Shown: positions 1-5,147 of the stretch, piece by piece
How the letters are laid out: every line of letters begins with the position of its first letter
Position numbering within the stretch: position 1 is the stretch's first letter
Source of the DNA: Caldifarciminota bacterium
GTDB lineage: Bacteria; Hydrothermota; Tepidihabitantia; Tepidihabitantales; Tepidihabitantaceae
Assembly: GCA_016935775.1 (NCBI GenBank)
Contig: JAFGQF010000236.1
Coordinates: forward strand, 1-5,147
Direction: 5' to 3'
DNA: 5,147 nucleotides
The notes under the pieces: model-generated
Told to the model about the DNA's origin: nothing
Seen by the model: only the letters and a program-made list of their open reading frames with translations
Databases searched by the model: none
Program-made: the position numbers and the translations under genes

Positions 1-196
1 AATCGGCCACGATTCCCAGCGACGGGTATCTCACCTCGGCCCGCTCCAGCCGTCCGACGATGTTCCCGCTCCCCTTGCCGGTCCGCCCCATCCGCTTGGC
101 CACCTCGGCCCAGCTCAACCCGGCCCGCTTGCGCAAATCCCGCAGCCTCCGCCCCATTTCGGGCGTGAACCGGAACGCGCTCTCGGGTCGCTTCAA
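1..196 (-). CDS. XRE/Cro-type helix-turn-helix DNA-binding protein, 3' end cut by window edge
   Basis: The window holds the first 65 codons; the reading frame is still open at the left edge. The translation contains MGRRLRDLRKRAGLSWAEVA (residues 14-33), followed by KRMGRTGKGSGNIVGRLERA and EVRYPSLGIVAD. This is the usual order of an XRE/Cro HTH: helix 1 (RRLRDLRKRAGL), helix 2 (SWAEVAKRMG), a somewhat long glycine-rich turn (RTGKGSG), a recognition helix (NIVGRLERAE) and the PSL..VAD start of the next helix. I chose the TTG at 196 because AGGGG lies six bases upstream; the alternatives are an upstream in-frame CTG or an internal ATG at 157 with no ribosome site. It begins 23 bp after the WG-repeat gene on the same strand, so co-transcription is likely. 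Its target is unknown; it could be a stand-alone autoregulator or the antitoxin half of a pair continuing beyond the window. The HTH call is confident, the role is not. Confidence 0.82.
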   Translation of the reverse strand, partial: MKRPESAFRFTPEMGRRLRDLRKRAGLSWAEVAKRMGRTGKGSGNIVGRLERAEVRYPSLGIVAD

Positions 197-202
197 GTCA
201 AA

Positions 203-207
203 CCCCT
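203..207 (-). promoter_or_regulatory. Ribosome binding site of the HTH gene
   Basis: The minus strand reads AGGGG, then TTTGAC, then the TTG at 196-194. The six-base spacing is normal for Shine-Dalgarno pairing. This site is the reason for choosing a TTG start rather than the internal ATG at 157-155, which has no purine-rich sequence in front of it. It lies in the short gap after the WG gene stop codon (222-220). Confidence 0.5.
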
Positions 208-219
208 GGTCCGGCCGCG

Positions 220-2445
220 CTACCAGATGAAACGACCGGTCCTGTCAATGTAGTGGTAATGCCCGCGCCACTTCACCCGGGCGATGCCATGCTCGAAGTC
301 GCCAACCTCGTTGAAGGTCCGGGTGAACGCCGGCCGGCCGCTCCGGTCGACGTAGTACCCAATGCCCAGAAAGTGCGGAGCATCCTGGAAAATGACGTGC
401 TCCACGTAGCTGATGGCGGCAAGTCCTTCCTTGAACGGTCCGGGCGTGTTCCCATATAGACGCCATACACTCTCGACCGCCAACGTACCAGCCGAATCGA
501 TGTAGGCCCAGTCGCGTCCCCACTCACACCAATCGAATCTCTTGCGACACACTCCTGCTACCCCCTCATAGAAAGGCCACGCCCCGTGCAGAACCGGCGG
601 GATGATGAACCGCCCCTGCCGGTCAATGTAGCCGAAGCGCGGGCCAGCGGCTTCGTAGCCTCGGTCAGGCACGAGGCTACCCCACCGGCCGCCCGCAGAG
701 TCCTCCCAGCGGCTGGTGCTGTCGAACACCATCACCGCTGCCAGGCCCTCGGAGAACGGCTGGGCACGCAGAAAGGTTGGCAGTACCACCCACTCGCCTT
801 GCTTGCTGATGTAGCCGAATCCGCTATCCGGCGCTGCCACTGCCGCCAGCCCCTCACTGAACTCGGCCGCCTCTTTGTAACGATCCCCTACGACAAACTG
901 CCCGGTAGTGTCGATGTACCCGAAGCGATGGAGAGGTCCCTTGGAGTACCGCTCCGTGCTGGCCCAGGCCAGGCCCTCGGAGAACTGGCCGACTTGAGTG
1001 AAGGCGGGTGAGATCACCATCCGGCCCGTGGTGTCTACGAAGCCGAACCCGTCACCCTGCGACACCGCTGCCAGACCTTCCGAGAACGGTCCGACGCGAC
1101 TGTAGGTCGGTTGTATGACGAACTCGCCGGACCGGTCGATGGCGCCCCACTTCGTGCGCCAGTTGCTGCCCTCGCAGACCCAGGCCCGGCCATCGCTGAA
1201 CGGCTCAGCGGCAGAGAACCGCGGCTCGATGACGACGCGGCCCTGCCGGTCGATGTAGCCCCACTTTCCGCTGTCCTCGGCCGGGAACAGCGGCTCGCCC
1301 GCGGCAAGGCGCGGCGCCTTGCGGTCGTGCGACGGCATCGACTCGGGCAGGAAGAGCGGCACCATGCTCAGGTCGCGTCGCAGGGTCTTGCCGAGGGTGA
1401 CCTTCACCTCGTCACTGACAAACCCGTGGTCTCGCTTCAAGGCCCTAATCACGTGAGGCCCGGGAGTCAACTCGAACAGGTAGCGCGCGCTGGCCAGCCA
1501 CGTGGCTTTGCGGTTGTCAGGCCAGACCTCCGTGTTGCCGGCCTCGCGGCCAGTGGTGCGGTCCCAGAGCCAGCCCATCACGCGTCCGAGACCTTCACCA
1601 ACCTCCTCGTCGCCGCCGTCCAGACGGTTCCAGAAGACCACACCGGACTGCCTCCGTTCCGGGGGCAGGGTTACGTCAACAGCGATGGGACGCAACACTG
1701 GGCGGCACTTCATCGTGGGCTCGAAGCCAAGGACAACCGTGGTGTCCCATTGCTCGTAGCGGCAGTAGTACGCCGCCACCAGGCGATGGGTTCCGGACGG
1801 CGCCCTGAAGCGGAACCGTCCGGCCTTGTCACTGACCGTGCCGTGGTCGGTTCCCTCGACGAAGACGCAGGCCCCGGCCACCGGCCTGCCGGTGCCTCGC
1901 TCGACCACTTGACCCTCCACTACAACCTCGGCAAGCGGGGCAACGACCGTATCCGTAAACCAATCCGGGGGGCGTCTCCAGCCCAGTCCCCCGGGCGTAC
2001 TGGCACGCCGGGACACCCGGTCGTACGATACGGCGCGGTCCAGTCCCAGGGAGCAAACCAGTGTCTCCCTTGGTGACAGCGTGACTAGTTGCTCAGCCCG
2101 AAGATAACCGGGATGTGTCGCCACGAGGCGGTACTCGCCGGCAGGGACCAGGTAGCTGAACGTCCAGTCCACCTCCGAGAACGCCACGTGGGTATCCCCG
2201 ACCGCATACACGACCGAATGTCGGACACTCTTGCCATTCTCTGTGTCGTAGACATGCCCCCTGATCTCGGCCGCGTCGTCAATCCAGTCGCGTTCGGATA
2301 CCGCGCCAGCTGAAACCGTCGCCAGTAACGCAGACAGCAGACAGACTACGACGCGAGGCACCGGCCGCGCACGCAGACCTCTGCCGTGTGTCTTCGCCAT
2401 CGTCTTGCTCGTGGCGTATGTTACCATTCCCAGCCGAATTGGCAA
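220..2445 (-). CDS. Secreted WG-repeat protein with three carboxypeptidase-regulatory-like domains
   Basis: A 741-residue protein if started at TTG 2445, which has GGAG seven bases upstream; an ATG at 2400 (residue 16) would give 726 residues and a more usual signal peptide. A Sec signal is visible: basic RARPVPR, then hydrophobic VVVCLLSALLATV (about 32-44) and a possible cut near SAGA. Three beta-sandwich segments follow at about 60-133, 173-247 and 287-361. Each has the G.V.D..TG.......V start and G.YRL.A / GTHRLVA / GPHVIRA strand of carboxypeptidase regulatory-like domains. From residue 394 to the end there are eight full WG repeats and a final half repeat, with the pattern WGYIDRQGRVVI.P.F....PFSEGLAAV. 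WG repeats are thought to form beta-rich binding or scaffold surfaces; no catalytic residues are apparent. The protein is probably exported to the periplasm or surface, and its ligand is unknown. No C-terminal sorting domain is present, unlike the neighbouring peptidase. The HTH gene follows at 23 bp. Confidence 0.9.
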   Translation of the reverse strand: MPIRLGMVTYATSKTMAKTHGRGLRARPVPRVVVCLLSALLATVSAGAVSERDWIDDAAEIRGHVYDTENGKSVRHSVVYAVGDTHVAFSEVDWTFSYLVPAGEYRLVATHPGYLRAEQLVTLSPRETLVCSLGLDRAVSYDRVSRRASTPGGLGWRRPPDWFTDTVVAPLAEVVVEGQVVERGTGRPVAGACVFVEGTDHGTVSDKAGRFRFRAPSGTHRLVAAYYCRYEQWDTTVVLGFEPTMKCRPVLRPIAVDVTLPPERRQSGVVFWNRLDGGDEEVGEGLGRVMGWLWDRTTGREAGNTEVWPDNRKATWLASARYLFELTPGPHVIRALKRDHGFVSDEVKVTLGKTLRRDLSMVPLFLPESMPSHDRKAPRLAAGEPLFPAEDSGKWGYIDRQGRVVIEPRFSAAEPFSDGRAWVCEGSNWRTKWGAIDRSGEFVIQPTYSRVGPFSEGLAAVSQGDGFGFVDTTGRMVISPAFTQVGQFSEGLAWASTERYSKGPLHRFGYIDTTGQFVVGDRYKEAAEFSEGLAAVAAPDSGFGYISKQGEWVVLPTFLRAQPFSEGLAAVMVFDSTSRWEDSAGGRWGSLVPDRGYEAAGPRFGYIDRQGRFIIPPVLHGAWPFYEGVAGVCRKRFDWCEWGRDWAYIDSAGTLAVESVWRLYGNTPGPFKEGLAAISYVEHVIFQDAPHFLGIGYYVDRSGRPAFTRTFNEVGDFEHGIARVKWRGHYHYIDRTGRFIW
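223..1266 (-). repeat. WG (KWG) repeat array coding region
   Basis: Nine repeat starts can be read in the protein at residues 394 (KWGYIDRQG), 432 (KWGAIDRSG), 466 (GFGFVDTTG), 507 (RFGYIDTTG), 542 (GFGYISKQG), 603 (RFGYIDRQG), 645 (DWAYIDSAG), 694 (GIGYYVDRSG) and 729 (HYHYIDRTG, half repeat ending the protein). Most carry a second block, PFSEGLAAV or a variant (PFSDGRAWV, DFEHGIARV). Spacing is mostly 34-42 residues. Repeats 5 to 6 are 61 apart because of an insert with little complexity (DSTSRWEDSAGGRWGSL). The last three are the most diverged, losing the W or F-G pair. At DNA level short blocks such as CGATGTAGCC recur on the plus strand. Confidence 0.9.
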
Positions 2446-2452
2446 GTCAGAA

Positions 2453-2456
2453 CTCC
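2453..2456 (-). promoter_or_regulatory. Ribosome binding site supporting the TTG start of the WG gene
   Basis: The minus strand reads GGAG, then TTCTGAC, then TTG at 2445-2443, a seven-base spacing. The two later in-frame ATG codons are less well served: the one at 2427 has GGGA directly against it, and the one at 2400 has only a weak CGAG. Against the TTG start, it adds 15 residues before an already basic N-terminal region, which makes the signal peptide unusually long. Confidence 0.45.
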
Positions 2457-2489
2457 ACGGTCTGCAGCAGTTCTCTAGCCTCGGATTCC

Positions 2490-2505
2490 GCTACGAATTC
2501 GTAGC
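2490..2505. promoter_or_regulatory. Perfect 16-bp palindrome, possible operator
   Basis: GCTACGAATTCGTAGC reads the same on both strands with no spacer. It lies 45 bp before the TTG start of the WG gene. Uninterrupted dyads of this size upstream of a gene are typical binding sites for dimeric regulators such as XRE/Cro proteins, and an HTH gene sits at the end of the same presumed transcript, so autoregulation is possible. That link is inference. As RNA it would make only a poor hairpin, because there is no loop. Confidence 0.4.
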
Positions 2506-2513
2506 AGCTCGGC

Positions 2514-2554
2514 AGGGTTCCTGCAACCCGGCCCGGAAACCGGCTGGAAACCCT
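2514..2554. repeat. Inverted repeat with internal small hairpin and GGAAACC direct repeat
   Basis: The outer arms AGGGTTCC (2514-2521) and GGAAACCCT (2546-2554) are complementary apart from one bulged base. Inside lies CCGG-AAA-CCGG (2533-2543). GGAAACC also occurs twice directly, at 2535-2541 and 2546-2552. It could be a hairpin in the 5' leader of the WG transcript or part of a protein binding region. There is no T run on either side, so it does not look like a standard terminator. Confidence 0.35.
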
Positions 2555-2555
2555 A

Positions 2556-2561
2556 AGTATA
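2556..2561 (-). promoter_or_regulatory. Candidate -10 box for the WG-HTH transcript
   Basis: The minus strand has TATACT, one base from the sigma-70 consensus TATAAT, in one of the few AT-richer stretches of the window. With a 17-base spacer the -35 position is CAAGCT, which is a poor match, so this is weak. Transcription from here would give a leader of roughly 100 bases containing the inverted repeat and the palindrome. The sigma factor preferences of this lineage are unknown to me. Confidence 0.22.
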
Positions 2562-2610
2562 TGCGCAAGTTGGGAGTTAGCTTGCGGTTGCGGGTCTGAG
2601 GAAGGGGTAC

Positions 2611-2934
2611 CCCGGAGCCGTCCCCGGGGCCGTCCCGCCCGCGCTCCCGGAATCGCTTGTCCCGGCCCTCGCGAGGACCCTTGTCCCGGGCCTCTGCTCC
2701 GCACCCGGGGCCGCAATCGCCGCGGCAATCTCCGGGAGCCTTGGCCGATGCGCCGGCCCGGGCATTGGCCCGAGCCTCTGCCGGGGCCTCCCTTCCGCGC
2801 TCTCCCCGGGCCTCGCCCGAAGCCTCGGCCCCGCGCTCGGCCCGGCTCCCGGCCCGAGCATCGGGTCGGCGCCTGTCCGGGCCATCGGCCGGGGCGCCTT
2901 CGGAGCCCCGGGCATTGCGGCGTTCCGAGCCCCT
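2611..2934. repeat. Degenerate 12-bp tandem repeat, 27 units in phase
   Basis: Cutting the plus strand every 12 bases from 2611 gives units close to GGCCCGGGCCTC, for example GTCCCGGCCCTC (2659), GTCCCGGGCCTC (2683), GGCCCGGGCATT (2755), GGCCCGAGCCTC (2767), TCCCCGGGCCTC (2803), GGCCCCGCGCTC (2827) and GGCCCGAGCATC (2851). The clearest marker is unit position 11, which is T in 19 of 27 units by hand count, although T is scarce elsewhere in the tract. Position 12 is C or T in 25 of 27. The phase does not slip over 324 bases. The best units lie between 2755 and 2862, and the pattern fades after about 2886. On the minus strand the consensus reads GAG GCC CGG GCC. I recognise no family. It could be a decayed minisatellite or a low-complexity coding stretch. 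Confidence 0.7.
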
Positions 2935-3003
2935 TGTCCTCACCCGTGCCTGCCCGTCCATTCGCGACCGGCCTTGCCGTCCGGCGCCGGCCGCACAAGA
3001 GCG

Positions 3004-3031
3004 CGGGCCGGGGCAACAAGGCCCCGGCCCG
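3004..3031 (-). terminator. GC-rich hairpin after the peptidase gene, possible terminator without T run
   Basis: The arms CGGGCCGGGGC (3004-3014) and GCCCCGGCCCG (3021-3031) form a perfect 11-bp stem around a six-base loop. The hairpin begins 20 bases after the peptidase stop codon. On the minus strand it is followed by CGCTCTTGTG, not a T run, so it is not a canonical intrinsic terminator. It could still stop transcription, protect a 3' end, or belong to the GC-rich repeats next to it. Its position directly after a stop codon favours a terminator role. Confidence 0.5.
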
Positions 3032-3051
3032 TGACTGGCTGAGTCGTCCCG

Positions 3052-5147
3052 CTACCTGATGACCAGCTTGCGGTTCTGGACCGCGCCGTCGGCCTCGAAC
3101 CGGACGAAGTAGACCCCGGCCGGCACGAGGCGGCCCGCGTCGTCGCGCCGGTTCCAGGTAACGGTCCGCTCGCCGGCCGGCTGCGCGCCCGACACCAGGA
3201 TGCGAACGAGCTGACCGGCGAGGTCGTAGACCGCGAGCCTGGCCCGGCACGGCTCGGCCAGCAAGTAGCTGACCCGGGCGCGGCCGTCGCTCGGGTTGGG
3301 CTGGATGCCGGCGAGCCGGGCGCGCAGCGGCTGAGTCGCGGGCGCGTCGGCAACACCCAACCCGGGCCCGGACGCGGCCCAGCGAATCGCCTGGCGCAGG
3401 AGCCGGCGGGCGTTGTTGTCCGCGAAGTAGGGCTCGTTCTCGTGCGTCCCGAAGTGGGCGAAGTAGATCGGCCCGAGGTAGACCGACCGGCCGTCGCCGA
3501 GCAGCTTGTAGGCCACCGAGGCGTCGCCCGGGCTGTCGGTGTAGTCGGCCAGCATCACCGCGCCCGGCCAGAGCCCGGCCGCCGAGTACTCGCCGTAGTC
3601 CTGGACCGGGAAGTCGGCGACCCCGCGGGTGATGTCGTGGGTGGTGTCGATGATGCTGACGTTGCCGTGGGAGACAAAGGCGTAGTCGAGCGTGCACTGG
3701 ACCGCGCAGACCGTGTCGTAGGCCGACCACGGCCCGGTCTTGCGGCAGACGCCGAACACGGTCCAGCCGAGACCGACATAGGCCCCGCCGCGCCGCACCC
3801 AGTCGAGCAGCGCGTGCTGGTAGACGTTGAAGTCGTTGTCGTTGAACCCCGGGTCGCCGGCGACCAGCACGTCGAAGTTGGCCAGTTCGGCCAGCTCGTC
3901 CACGTCGGTGCCGGTGACGATTTGCGTGTGCCAGCCCGCATCGTTGCACAGCGATTCGATGGCGAACACCGCGTTGGGCGGGGTGCGGCCGATACTGCCC
4001 TGCTTGAGTTCGAGCGCGACGCGAATCAGGTCGGCCGATGCCCGGGTGCGCTGCTCGATGGTGTCGTTGGCCCGCCGCTGGTCCGGGCCGACGTCGTGGA
4101 AGAAGGTGACATCGTAGACCGCGCTGTCCGGCCCGACCGGCCACACCGGGAAGATGACGTTGACGGTGTCGCGCTTGGGAATCGAATCCACGCCCACCGT
4201 CTCGTCGTAGACTGTGATGCCCGACGAGTCCACCCGGCAGGTGACGTTGAACGCCGCCTCGCTGAAACCGCCGACGTTGCCGACAAAGGCCGCGGGCCGC
4301 AGCGGCCGGTGGGCGCGCACCTCGGGCCCGATGTTGGCGCCGACCACCGCGACGTCGTGGTTGCGCGACCAGGCCTGCGCCCGGGCGGTGTCGTTGCCGT
4401 TGATGGTGTCGGGCGGATGAACGTGCCAGAAGGTCAGGTCGTAAGTCTGCCCGCCGCCGCCCGCGGTCCACGTCGTGAACTCGAGCGTGTCCGCGCCCGC
4501 GCTGTCCAGGCTGGCGATGGTGAACTGCTCCAGGTAAACCTGGGTGCCGGCCGAATCCACCCGGCAATGCACCACCACGTTGGTCTCGACAAAGTCGCCG
4601 CGGTTGACGACCACCACGGTCGGCGCGAGCGGCTCGAGCGGGTAGATGGTGTCGGTGGGCGCCAGCACCGCGCCGATGGCGACGTCGTGGCGCGGGCCCG
4701 GGAACGGCGTGCTCTCGATGCAGAGCATTGCGTCGATCCGGCCGGTGCCGAAAGTGTTGTTCTTGGGCTGGGTACCCAGCGGCACCACCGAGTTCTGCAT
4801 TATCTCGTCCACCTGCTCGGGCAGCAGGTTGGGGTTCTTCTCGAGCATCAGCGCGCACACGCCGGCTGCGCACGGCGTCGCCATCGAGGTGCCCGACATC
4901 TGGGTGTAGCCGCCGCCCCGCCGCGTCGAGGTGATGTTCACGCCCGGCGTCGAGAAGTCCGGCTTCAGCAGGCCGGGCGGGTAGGCGTAGTCGAAGTACG
5001 GGTCGATCGTGTCCCACGTCACCGGGCCCCACGAGCTGAAACTGGCGATATTGTCGTTGTTGTCGGTCGCGCCGATGCTGATGCTCCCGCCCAGCCCGCC
5101 CGACTCGGCCGCCGGGTGGTGCCAGGGACTCGGCGCGTGGCCCGGGC
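3052..5147 (-). CDS. Secreted subtilisin-like S8 serine peptidase with CARDB, GATase1-like and FlgD/T9SS-type sorting domains, 5' end missing
   Basis: The last 697 codons are present; the frame is open at the right edge, so the start is outside, and a GTG at 5022 is internal. Residues 1-140 are the C-terminal part of a subtilase: SIGATDNNDNIASFSSWGP, KPDFSTPGVNI and GTSMATP with the nucleophile Ser87, then FGTGRID. The catalytic Asp and His and the oxyanion Asn must lie upstream and cannot be checked. Two Ig-like CARDB segments follow at about 152-258 and 262-367, each starting (R/N)HDVA. Residues 372-592 look like a ThuA/GATase1-like alpha/beta domain (FDVLVAGDPG, WVRRGGAYVGLGW, THDITRGVADF, GRSVYLGPIYFAHF). 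Residues 607-697 are a FlgD-like/T9SS type A sorting domain (IQPNPSDGRARVSYLL, LAVYDLAGQLVRIL, LVPAGVYFVRF) ending in KLVIR. The protein is expected to be exported, possibly by a type IX-like route, and to degrade extracellular protein. A GC-rich hairpin follows the stop. Confidence 0.93.
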   Translation of the reverse strand, partial: PGHAPSPWHHPAAESGGLGGSISIGATDNNDNIASFSSWGPVTWDTIDPYFDYAYPPGLLKPDFSTPGVNITSTRRGGGYTQMSGTSMATPCAAGVCALMLEKNPNLLPEQVDEIMQNSVVPLGTQPKNNTFGTGRIDAMLCIESTPFPGPRHDVAIGAVLAPTDTIYPLEPLAPTVVVVNRGDFVETNVVVHCRVDSAGTQVYLEQFTIASLDSAGADTLEFTTWTAGGGGQTYDLTFWHVHPPDTINGNDTARAQAWSRNHDVAVVGANIGPEVRAHRPLRPAAFVGNVGGFSEAAFNVTCRVDSSGITVYDETVGVDSIPKRDTVNVIFPVWPVGPDSAVYDVTFFHDVGPDQRRANDTIEQRTRASADLIRVALELKQGSIGRTPPNAVFAIESLCNDAGWHTQIVTGTDVDELAELANFDVLVAGDPGFNDNDFNVYQHALLDWVRRGGAYVGLGWTVFGVCRKTGPWSAYDTVCAVQCTLDYAFVSHGNVSIIDTTHDITRGVADFPVQDYGEYSAAGLWPGAVMLADYTDSPGDASVAYKLLGDGRSVYLGPIYFAHFGTHENEPYFADNNARRLLRQAIRWAASGPGLGVADAPATQPLRARLAGIQPNPSDGRARVSYLLAEPCRARLAVYDLAGQLVRILVSGAQPAGERTVTWNRRDDAGRLVPAGVYFVRFEADGAVQNRKLVIR

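Larger units (their letters stand above)
2446..3051. other. 606-bp intergenic spacer
   Basis: This spacer lies between the peptidase stop and the WG gene start. In the direction of transcription it contains a strong hairpin (3031-3004), a GC-rich piece with nothing recognised (3003-2935), the 12-bp periodic tract (2934-2611) and a mixed-composition stretch (2610-2446) with a TATACT box, an inverted repeat and a 16-bp palindrome. Several frames stay open through it, but the composition explains this and none has a convincing start plus protein-like sequence. I see no tRNA or other structured RNA. Confidence 0.7.

Noticed and set aside
1111..2076. Plus-strand frame of 321 codons inside the WG gene
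   Set aside because: It is antisense to a gene with strong domain evidence, and its translation has no recognisable motif and biased composition.
2418..2445. Promoter TTGCCA-16-TAACAT on the minus strand
   Set aside because: The -10 match is only four of six and it overlaps the better-supported TTG start with its ribosome site. It is kept only as an alternative if ATG 2400 is the true start.
2447..2590. End of a minus-strand frame reading CYEFVAESEARELLQTVEF just before the WG gene
   Set aside because: It looks protein-like for about 20 residues and stops next to the WG start, but no start codon is found in the non-repetitive part upstream, and the frame runs into the periodic tract.
2405..2599. 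Plus-strand frame of 64 codons over the WG gene start and spacer
   Set aside because: It overlaps the WG N-terminal coding region, has no ribosome site that I can see, and ends in low-complexity sequence.
2611..2934. CRISPR array
   Set aside because: Units are 12 bases, directly adjacent and diverged. There are no conserved repeats separated by unique spacers and no cas genes.
3052..5022. Complete peptidase gene starting at GTG 5022
   Set aside because: The frame stays open to the window edge, and the residues before it (SIGATDNNDNIASFSSWGP) are conserved subtilase sequence, so the GTG is internal and the gene is cut by the window.
2447..5032. Minus-strand frame open for 861 codons across the peptidase and the spacer
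   Set aside because: It overlaps the peptidase gene in another frame, is rich in Arg, Gly, Pro and Ala with no domain, and exists because stop codons are rare in GC-rich DNA. The other frame carries clear subtilase motifs.

Overview
This high-GC bacterial window carries three protein-coding genes, all read on the minus strand, so gene order in the direction of transcription runs from right to left. No RNA genes, insertion sequences or CRISPR arrays were seen. The C-terminal beta-sandwich domain of the peptidase (PNPSDG / VYDLAGQLV / LVPAGVYFVRF), its S8-plus-CARDB architecture and the WG-repeat secreted protein fit an uncultured, Gram-negative lineage of the wider FCB / candidate-phylum type (WOR-3, Eisenbacteria or Latescibacteria-like). 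This placement is an inference from protein style and base composition, not a measured phylogeny.

Layout from right to left. (1) 5147-3052: the 3' part of a large secreted subtilisin-like (S8) serine peptidase. The window keeps the catalytic-Ser end of the protease domain, two CARDB-like Ig folds, a ThuA/GATase1-like alpha/beta domain and a FlgD-like/T9SS type A sorting domain. Its 5' end lies outside the window. (2) 3051-2446: a 606-bp spacer. It holds a very GC-rich hairpin just after the peptidase stop, a 324-bp tract built on a strict 12-bp period (27 units in phase), then a less GC-rich stretch with an inverted repeat and a perfect 16-bp palindrome. (3) 2445-220: a Sec-exported protein with three carboxypeptidase-regulatory-like beta-sandwich domains followed by eight and a half WG repeats. 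(4) 196-1: the start of an XRE/Cro-type helix-turn-helix protein, 23 bp after the WG gene and cut by the left edge.

The two large genes both encode exported, multi-domain, repeat-rich surface or extracellular proteins. The HTH gene is close enough to the WG gene to be co-transcribed with it. The spacer, with its hairpin and likely promoter/operator region, probably separates the peptidase transcript from the WG-HTH transcript. The least ordinary part of the window is the 12-bp periodic tract. No defence system, biosynthetic cluster or mobile element is visible.
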